Origin: CAYZJB01 sp964478735
GTDB taxonomy: Bacteria > CLD3 > SB21
NCBI GenBank assembly: GCA_964478735.1
Contig: CAYZJB010000034.1
Span: 1-40,753 of the forward strand
Direction of reading: 5' to 3'
Length of the DNA stretch: 40,753 nt
The position numbers and the translations under genes were made by a program. The notes under the pieces were generated by a model that worked only from the letters and a program-made list of their open reading frames with translations, was not told where the DNA came from and did no database searches. Of this stretch, positions 8,426-14,438 are shown piece by piece; within the stretch, counting starts at the first letter, position 1, and each line of letters begins with the position of its first letter.

Positions 8426-9022
8426 ATGAAATCGATTTTCGGTATGATGGCCGCGGCGATTCTTTTGACGGGTTGCCCGGCAAAAAAAACGGACCCGGAA
8501 ACAGAAACCAGGGTTGATAAAGATTCCGTTGAGACGAAAACAGTAACCGAGGACCGTGAGGCGGCGTCTCTGGATGAGTTGATCTACGAAGCCCGCGGGG
8601 CGTCGTTGTTGAAAAAAGAATCGCTCGCGAGGTCTCAGGCCGAACTCAAGGGACGCGTGGAACTCATCAAAACGCTGGCTGCCGATGCGGGCCGTCTGGT
8701 CGCCGCGTTTGCGAAGGTGCATCCGCAGCATTTTGCGAAGGCCGTCGATGCCGGCGATTATGCCTCAAAGATCTCCGCTTTTCTCGAAAAAGAGACCACT
8801 CTGAAAGGAAGCCGCATTTCCGAATACAGCGAAGAAGCAGACACGACCTTTGCCACGGTGGAAATTTCCCTGATGAACGGGTACGACGTTATTGAAAAGG
8901 CCGTCGTCGAGGTCGGACGCGAAAGCGGGTATCTGCAGGAGTCATCCGTATCTGAATTTAAGAAAACGTTCAAGGCGTTTTTCCTGGAGGAAAAGAAAAA
9001 ACTGCTTACCACGTCCGCATAG
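8426..9022 (+). CDS. Small lipoprotein with a diverged LPP20-like domain
   Basis: A 198-residue protein with a lipobox signal peptide (ILLTGC, Cys16) and an acidic Thr/Glu/Lys-rich linker to about residue 45. The Ala/Lys helix (SLARSQAELKGRVELIKTL) and the late S-E-Y-S-E-E / FATVEISL strand match the helix and last strand of the neighbouring LPP20 domains, but the W-V opening motif is missing, so membership is tentative. It begins 10 bases after the previous stop with a GGAGAGG ribosome binding site and is clearly in the same transcript. Function unknown. Confidence 0.72.
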   Translation: MKSIFGMMAAAILLTGCPAKKTDPETETRVDKDSVETKTVTEDREAASLDELIYEARGASLLKKESLARSQAELKGRVELIKTLAADAGRLVAAFAKVHPQHFAKAVDAGDYASKISAFLEKETTLKGSRISEYSEEADTTFATVEISLMNGYDVIEKAVVEVGRESGYLQESSVSEFKKTFKAFFLEEKKKLLTTSA

Positions 9023-9056
9023 GCGGTATTCATGAGCGCTTAAAGAAGGTTGACAT

Positions 9057-11432
9057 ATGATACAATCGATATTTCGGATCCTGGCAGGAGTGGGGTTATG
9101 CGTGACTCTGGCCCATGCTCAGACGGACGAATTTGCTAAAGGCGAAGCCGCTTTTCGGGAGGGGCGATACGAACAGGCCTTGACGTCATTCCAGGCGGTG
9201 ATCAAGACGTCGAAGAAAAAGGGGCAAAAAGCCGACGCGCATAATTATGCCGGCCTGGTACTTCAACGCCTGAATCAGTTTGACAATTCCGTAACGCATT
9301 TTCAGTCCGCCGCAAAACTGTACACGGAGTTGAAAAATTCATCCGGGGCGGCCAGCGCGTTTGCCAACTGGGGTATTTCCGCGTTTCGTGTCTCGGAAGC
9401 CGCATTGAAAAAAGCCGGTAAAAAGTTTTCGATACAGGACATCGGGCAGATTCTGGCCTTTCATCTGAAAGCCAAACAATTGCACGAACAGGCGAAAGAC
9501 CGCATCGGCATCGGGGATGATTTAAACAATATTTCCACGATGTATTACGAAGCGGGATTTTATCAGGAGGCGTCTGATTATCTCAATCAAGCATTGAAAC
9601 TTCATCAGGAAATGGGTTACAAAGGCGGTATGGCTACCGACCTGGCTAATCTGGGACGGATTTATTACCGCACGGACGATCCCGCCAATGCCGTAAAATT
9701 TTATGAACGTTCTGCCGACATTTTCGATGACATCGGTGACCGCGAGGGCGCGTGGCAAACGTATTCCTTTATCGGCGTGATTTATGAGTCCTTTGCGCGC
9801 GAAAGCGACATTCGTGAAGACCCCGACGGAGCCATGAAGTACCGTCAAAAAGCGATTGAGGCCTTGAAAAAGGCCGTCACGCACATTGAAGCGTTGAAAG
9901 GCAGTTTTACTAATAAAGATTATTTCGACAGTTTTTTGAAAAACAAAATTCCGGTGTACAAGCGGTTGATCGCCGCGCTTAAGAAAACCGGTAATGTCCA
10001 GGAGGCGTTTCAGTATATCGAGCGGTCCAAATCGAAAATTTCCAATGACGTTCTGAACGCCTCGAAGATTCAGGTGACCAACAAAGAAGAGCAGAAACAG
10101 ATCGAGAAGGTCCAGCAGTTGCAATCGCAGAATGAGGACCTTGAGAAACAACTGGCCGAAGAAAAAGCCAAACCGATTGAAAAACAGGATAAAGCCAAGA
10201 TCGACAATCTGAGTAAAACGCTGACGAAAAATCAGGGTGACTTCAACGCGCTCATGATCGATCTGGAGACGAAATACCCGAACATCTATCAGGTCATCAA
10301 GGTCGATCCCATTCAACTGGCGGACCTCCAAAAACAGCTCGATGACGATGTCGTTTTACTCGAGTATTTTCCGGCCGACGATGCGCTCTACATTTTCATG
10401 ATTACTCGGGATAAGATCGAGGCGAAAACCGTTCCGGTCACAAGCTACGTGTTGGATTCTCTTGTAAATAAGTTTCGTTACTACATCAGCGATGTGACGT
10501 CCTTGATGAAACGCGGTCGTTTCGATACGAAAATGACAAACTGGAAACCCGGTGGCGACAGTCGGTTCTACGACCGGCACACCCGGCCGCTGCGGGACAT
10601 CATGGTCCAACTCCACGACTACTTGATTCTTCCCGTATGGGATGAAATCAATACCGAAAAAATTACTACCGTGACGATCATTCCGGCAGGAAGCCTGTAC
10701 TATGTGCCCTTCCAGTGCCTGGCGACGGAAACCAAGGATGACGATATCCGTTTTCTGGTCGAGAAAAAATCCGTCAACTATCTCACGGCGGCGACGCTGA
10801 TGGACCTCGTCTCTAAGAAGAAACAGGGGAAGGTCAACAACGTTCTGGTCTTTGGAAATCCGGACGGCAGCCTGCCGGGGGCCGAAGAAGAGGCGAAAGT
10901 GATCAAAGCAGCCTTCGCCGATGCGACATTGTATCAGAACGAAGCGGCGACGAAAGACAAGGCCAGGGAGCAATCGAGCCGGTACGAGGTCGTACACTTT
11001 GCCACGCATGGATTCTTGTCCAGCGACGAACCACAGAAGTCGTTTCTTTTAATGGCGCCCAATGCCGCAAAGAACGAAGACGACAAGTTCACCATCAGCG
11101 AGATCCTCAAACTCCCTCTCAAAGAGCGCAACGAGTTGGTCGTTCTGTCCGCGTGCAATACATCGATGGGCAAGAGCGCAACCGGAGTGGAGCTGATTTC
11201 ACTGTCCCGAGCGTTTGCCATTGCCGGTTCTCCCACGACGGTGGCCACGTTGTGGCCGGTCGACGACGAGTCGACAAAGGCGATCATGATTACATTTTAT
11301 GACGGACTGAAAAAAGGCTTGGGCAAGGCCGAAGCCATGCGCCAGGCGCAGATTGCGCTGATTCAGAAAGGTGATTTCCACATTCATCCGTTTTTCTGGG
11401 CACCGTATGTCATGATTGGAAATCCGGACTGA
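9057..11432 (+). CDS. Exported TPR-CHAT caspase-like protease
   Basis: A 791-residue protein with a signal peptide (cleavage after AHA, residue 21), TPR-type helical repeats to about residue 340 (FREGRYEQALTSFQAVI and others), a Glu/Lys/Gln coiled coil (about 340-400) and a C-terminal CHAT domain (about 440-791). The caspase-type dyad is visible: His651 in HFATHG and Cys700 in LSACNT. The following GVELISLSRAF, VATLWPVDDEST and HPFFWAPYVMIG motifs are standard for CHAT. CHAT proteins are cysteine peptidases related to separase, caspase and HetF; TPR regions usually bind partners or substrates. The signal peptide puts this one in the periplasm or outside, unlike cytoplasmic defence CHATs. It lies 34 bases after the LPP20 lipoprotein gene and is the last gene before a terminator, so the envelope proteins are natural candidate substrates or partners. 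Confidence 0.9.
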   Translation: MIQSIFRILAGVGLCVTLAHAQTDEFAKGEAAFREGRYEQALTSFQAVIKTSKKKGQKADAHNYAGLVLQRLNQFDNSVTHFQSAAKLYTELKNSSGAASAFANWGISAFRVSEAALKKAGKKFSIQDIGQILAFHLKAKQLHEQAKDRIGIGDDLNNISTMYYEAGFYQEASDYLNQALKLHQEMGYKGGMATDLANLGRIYYRTDDPANAVKFYERSADIFDDIGDREGAWQTYSFIGVIYESFARESDIREDPDGAMKYRQKAIEALKKAVTHIEALKGSFTNKDYFDSFLKNKIPVYKRLIAALKKTGNVQEAFQYIERSKSKISNDVLNASKIQVTNKEEQKQIEKVQQLQSQNEDLEKQLAEEKAKPIEKQDKAKIDNLSKTLTKNQGDFNALMIDLETKYPNIYQVIKVDPIQLADLQKQLDDDVVLLEYFPADDALYIFMITRDKIEAKTVPVTSYVLDSLVNKFRYYISDVTSLMKRGRFDTKMTNWKPGGDSRFYDRHTRPLRDIMVQLHDYLILPVWDEINTEKITTVTIIPAGSLYYVPFQCLATETKDDDIRFLVEKKSVNYLTAATLMDLVSKKKQGKVNNVLVFGNPDGSLPGAEEEAKVIKAAFADATLYQNEAATKDKAREQSSRYEVVHFATHGFLSSDEPQKSFLLMAPNAAKNEDDKFTISEILKLPLKERNELVVLSACNTSMGKSATGVELISLSRAFAIAGSPTTVATLWPVDDESTKAIMITFYDGLKKGLGKAEAMRQAQIALIQKGDFHIHPFFWAPYVMIGNPD

Positions 11433-11459
11433 TTGCTGTTGTCATTTCAAACCTTTCCG

Positions 11460-11483
11460 AAGGCCGCTGCTGCGGCCTTTTTT
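11460..11483 (+). terminator. Intrinsic terminator after the CHAT gene
   Basis: An 8-bp perfect stem (AAGGCCGC at 11460-11467, GCGGCCTT at 11472-11479) with a 4-nt loop is followed by T residues, 27 bases after the CHAT stop codon. It marks the likely end of the LPP20-CHAT transcript. Confidence 0.85.
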
Positions 11484-11532
11484 GTTATTCCCTCATGAAG
11501 CGGATCTCTCGCTCGCCTGATATAGTAGCTGT

Positions 11533-11548
11533 TGTGATCGCGGTCACG
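11533..11548 (+). promoter_or_regulatory. CRP/FNR-type operator-like dyad
   Basis: TGTGA-N6-TCACG matches nine of ten positions of the CRP consensus TGTGA-N6-TCACA. It lies about 58 bases upstream of the broken small lipoprotein and downstream of the CHAT terminator, in a promoter-like position. A single short match can arise by chance, and no CRP-family gene is present in the window. Confidence 0.3.
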
Positions 11549-11605
11549 GGATGACGCCGTAGATTTAATCTCTGACGTTAACCTAACCTGGAAGGGGAGA
11601 GATCA

Positions 11606-11798
11606 ATGAATCGGATGTGTCAATTTGCGTTTTTATTAGCCGGCGTACTTGTTGTAAGCGGATGACGACTCGGAAGATGTGGTCGATGTCAATCACTCGC
11701 CGGTCATAACATCAGCTTTTTCGGATTTTTCCGTGACGGTCAATCGTCCGGATACCACGTTGCCCGTAAGAAACGGACGGGTGTACTTCGAACAATGA
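11606..11798 (+). pseudogene. Small lipoprotein gene broken by a one-base frameshift
   Basis: A GGAGAG ribosome binding site precedes ATG 11606. The first frame encodes a 19-residue signal peptide ending VVSG and then hits TGA at 11663. Adding one base there restores a lipobox (VSGC), and a second frame runs from 11664 as DDSEDVVDVNHSPVIT and onward to the TGA at 11796, giving about 64 residues in all. The position of the break, exactly at the lipobox cysteine codon, shows this was a lipoprotein gene. It is either a real single-base loss or an assembly/sequencing error; the window contains other single-base breaks (near 13653). The remaining sequence is too short to recognise a family. The surrounding 11433-11910 interval otherwise holds only the terminator, the CRP-like dyad and the ribosome binding site of the next gene. 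Confidence 0.6.
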
Positions 11799-11910
11799 GT
11801 TCAAAGGATATTTTCCTTTCTTTTGAAGTCTTGAATCTCACGTCGTCTCTACATCATATTGGCTTGGGTCAGAGCGTGCTATCAATTTCTTTCTGCAAGA
11901 AAGGTTTCTT

Positions 11911-13299
11911 ATGAACATCAGACATTGCGCGTGGATGGTCATGTTTCCGGTAATATCCGTTGCTGCACAAACCCGGATCGCCGTTCTGCCCTTTGACAAT
12001 CGGTCCGGTGCGACGGAAGAATGGCTGCGGTACGGACTTCCTTTGCTCCTGTCCGATGCCCTTGCCGCCACGGGAAAGGTGTCGGCGATCGGATTGGACG
12101 AACTTCATCAGGCAGCGACGGAAAACGACATCCGATCGCGTTCCCTGTTCGGGGGTGCGGTGACACCGGCCTTTGCGAAACAGGCGATCGATTGGCAAAC
12201 CGCATACGCACTCGTCGGCCGGTACGATGTTATTGAGGATTCCTTGTGGTTGGAAATGCGCCTGATCGACCTGTCCAAACGTGCATTTACGCCTGCGGTG
12301 ACAACGGGGGGACCCATCAAAGTTTATACGGACTTTTTCGTCACGATGCTGCGCGTTCATGACAAATTATTTTCAGACTTGGTTCTGCACACCACGGTCG
12401 AGTGGAAACGAGAAGATCTTGTCAAAATGAACGATAAGCTGAGGAGTTCCGCGGCGGATCTGGAAGCGTTAAAAACGTATTTGAAAAGTTGGCTGGCGCT
12501 CAAGGAATACGACGCCGGTCTCCGGGCGGCCGAAAAGCAACAATTCCGTGAAGCCATCGTTTATTTCGAATCGGCACGGCGTTTGGATGAGGCGGGAACG
12601 CTCCATGCGGCGTCAAATTTAGCGAAGGCACATGTGTTACTGGCCAATGGTCTTTCGACCGGGGGCCTGATCGACTCGGCCATTGTACATTTGACGAGCG
12701 CCATTTCGGCGGATTCAACCTTGGCAGAAGCGTATTACAATCTTGGAAACGCTTACCAACACAAAGGCGACTTTGACAACGCGTTACCCGCTTATTCAAA
12801 AGCGATTTCTCGTGACTCATCCTACATGGAGGCCCATCTGAACATCGGTTACGTGCTGCTTCAACAGGGAAAGATCGCCGAAGCGATTGTCGCGTATTCG
12901 GCCGCTCAAAAGATCGCACCCGACAATGCGCAGGTGCGCTTTCATCTGGGGAATGCGTACGATCAGGCCGGCCAGTACGATAAGGCAAAGACGGAATATA
13001 CGGCCGCGCTGCGCGTGGATTCGACTTTGGCCGGCGCGCATTTGAATTTAGGGATCCTGTTGTCCAGGGAAGGTGACGCGATCGGCGCCAAGCGTCATTA
13101 CAATTCGTCGTTAACGTACAGCCCTGATGACGCGCGTGCCCATCGTAATCTGGGCATTCTTCTGATGAAGGACAGAAAAGAAACCCGGCAGGCGATCTTT
13201 CATCTGGAAAAAACGCTTGAGATCGATCCGTCACAAACCGACGCGGAATTGATCCGGAAGAATATCGGGATACTTAAAAAACGACAGAAAAAAAATTAA
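11911..13299 (+). CDS. Exported TolB-like / TPR repeat protein
   Basis: A 462-residue protein with a signal peptide (cleavage near SVAAQ). An N-terminal alpha/beta domain of the TolB-N/CsgG type follows (RIAVLPFDNRSG, then EWLRYGLPLLLSDAL and ALVGRYDVIEDSLWLEMRL, to about residue 160). From about residue 205 come at least six TPR units (AEAYYNLGNAYQHKGDFDNA, MEAHLNIGYVLLQQGKIAEA and others), ending in a basic tail. TolB-N/TPR proteins are usually periplasmic scaffolds. A GAAAGG site is 8 bases before the ATG. It lies after the CHAT terminator, so it is probably transcribed separately, together with the PD40 propeller gene 17 bases downstream. It shares the CsgG/TolB-like fold with the C-terminus of the 721-residue LPP20 protein, which links it to that cluster in theme. 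Confidence 0.85.
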   Translation: MNIRHCAWMVMFPVISVAAQTRIAVLPFDNRSGATEEWLRYGLPLLLSDALAATGKVSAIGLDELHQAATENDIRSRSLFGGAVTPAFAKQAIDWQTAYALVGRYDVIEDSLWLEMRLIDLSKRAFTPAVTTGGPIKVYTDFFVTMLRVHDKLFSDLVLHTTVEWKREDLVKMNDKLRSSAADLEALKTYLKSWLALKEYDAGLRAAEKQQFREAIVYFESARRLDEAGTLHAASNLAKAHVLLANGLSTGGLIDSAIVHLTSAISADSTLAEAYYNLGNAYQHKGDFDNALPAYSKAISRDSSYMEAHLNIGYVLLQQGKIAEAIVAYSAAQKIAPDNAQVRFHLGNAYDQAGQYDKAKTEYTAALRVDSTLAGAHLNLGILLSREGDAIGAKRHYNSSLTYSPDDARAHRNLGILLMKDRKETRQAIFHLEKTLEIDPSQTDAELIRKNIGILKKRQKKN

Positions 13300-13316
13300 A
13301 GCGGATCTATCATTCG

Positions 13317-14330
13317 ATGCTTCGAATCACCACAGTTCTATTTATTCTGAGTGGGACCTTTGATTCCGGAGACAATTTGACCCGATCAACCGCGGATGAA
13401 CGCTATCCGTCGTGGNNNNNNNNNNNNNNNNNNNNNNNNNNNNNNNNNNNNNNNNNNNNNNNNNNNNNNNNNNNNNNNNNNNNNNNNNNNNNNNNNNNNN
13501 NNNNNNNNNNNNNNNTGATTCCGGAGACAATTTGACCCGATCAACCGCGGATGAACGCTATCCGTCGTGGTCACCGGATGGAACGAAAATTCTTTTTGAA
13601 AGTTTTCGCAATGGGAATTGGGATGTGTTCTGTCTCGATCTGAAAGGACCGGAAAGAAACCAACCTGACCGAACATCCAGCAAACGATCGATCCCCTTTA
13701 TGGGATGCAACCGGTCGGGTGCTGATCTTTCAGAGTGACCGGGATAGCGTGCAAGACGCTTACCTCATGGATTTTAATACGCACGGCGTGCGACGGCTTT
13801 TTTTGCCCGAAGGTTCAAACGAATTATCGCCACACCTGTCGAACGATGGGAAGTACGTGGTTTATACGGCTCAGGACTCCGGCCATTTTTTTATTCAAAG
13901 GATGGATTTGAATACCGGCGAAACTGCTGACCTCACGTCCCGTTACGGCCGTAGCCTGTGGCCCCGCTGGTCTTCCGGAGATTCCGGTATCGTGTTTTTC
14001 GCTCGACAAGACGATCATCCGAATGATGACGAAATTTATACTCTATCGTTTGATACCGGTACGCAACGCCGAATAACCCAAAAAAGCGGTCACGATTTTT
14101 GTCCGGCCTGGTCCCCGAACGGACGTTGGATAGCCGCGGCAAGCGTCGGAGATCCTTTTGATCGGGGAATCGCGATATTCGATTTATCCGGGAAGGTACT
14201 GAAGATCATCGGGACGGGATTTGAGCGTGTCACACAACCGGCGTGGTCTCCCGACGGCCGGCGGATTGTATTTGCGGCACGACGCGAGGGGAATTTCGAT
14301 CTGTTTGTCGAGGACGTTGATTTGAAGTAG
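13317..14330 (+). pseudogene. PD40/TolB-type beta-propeller protein, interrupted by assembly gap and frameshift
   Basis: The gene encodes PD40 (WD40-like, TolB-type) propeller repeats: DERYPSW-SPDGTKILFES, RSPLWDATGRVLIFQSD, FCPAWSPNGRWIAAAS and QPAWSPDGRRIVFAARREG. It starts at ATG 13317 with a short hydrophobic leader. A 100-N gap (13416-13515) interrupts it, but the 55 bases on both sides are identical; collapsing them joins the two parts in frame, so nothing needs to be missing. A second break is near 13653, where one extra A in GGAAAG shifts the frame; removing it continues as PEETNLTEHPANDRSPLW, a perfect repeat junction. The frame then runs to TAG at 14330, giving roughly 285 residues. 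Such proteins are periplasmic partner-binding propellers. The breaks look technical, so the living gene may be intact. Confidence 0.75.
13416..13515. other. Assembly gap of exactly 100 N with 55-base duplicated flanks
   Basis: Positions 13361-13415 and 13516-13570 are identical over 55 bases and flank exactly 100 N. A fixed 100-N spacer is the usual placeholder for a gap of unknown size, and a 55-base exact overlap fits two contigs ending at the same k-mer. The gap is most likely artificial. Confidence 0.95.
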
Positions 14331-14343
14331 GTTATCCTACAAC

Positions 14344-14373
14344 TTGCACATCATTTCAAAAATCTTCTATATT
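14344..14373 (+). promoter_or_regulatory. Weak candidate promoter for uvrA
   Basis: TATATT at 14368-14373 matches five of six -10 positions. TTGCAC at 14344-14349, 18 bases upstream, is a weak -35. I see no LexA-type operator around it. Confidence 0.3.
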
Positions 14374-14438
14374 GCCGCCCTAAAACACTGAGGTCCTTGA
14401 GCGCAACTTCTCAAATAACGCTTTCCCTGCCGCCGGGA

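Noticed and set aside
7547..8731. 394-codon minus-strand frame opposite the 721-residue LPP20 protein
   Set aside because: Antisense shadow with Phe/Arg/His-rich composition; the plus-strand gene has a signal peptide, ribosome binding site and recognisable domains.
13361..13570. Direct 55-base repeat that could be a mobile-element target or CRISPR-like repeat
   Set aside because: It flanks exactly 100 N and joins one gene in frame; an assembly overlap explains it better.
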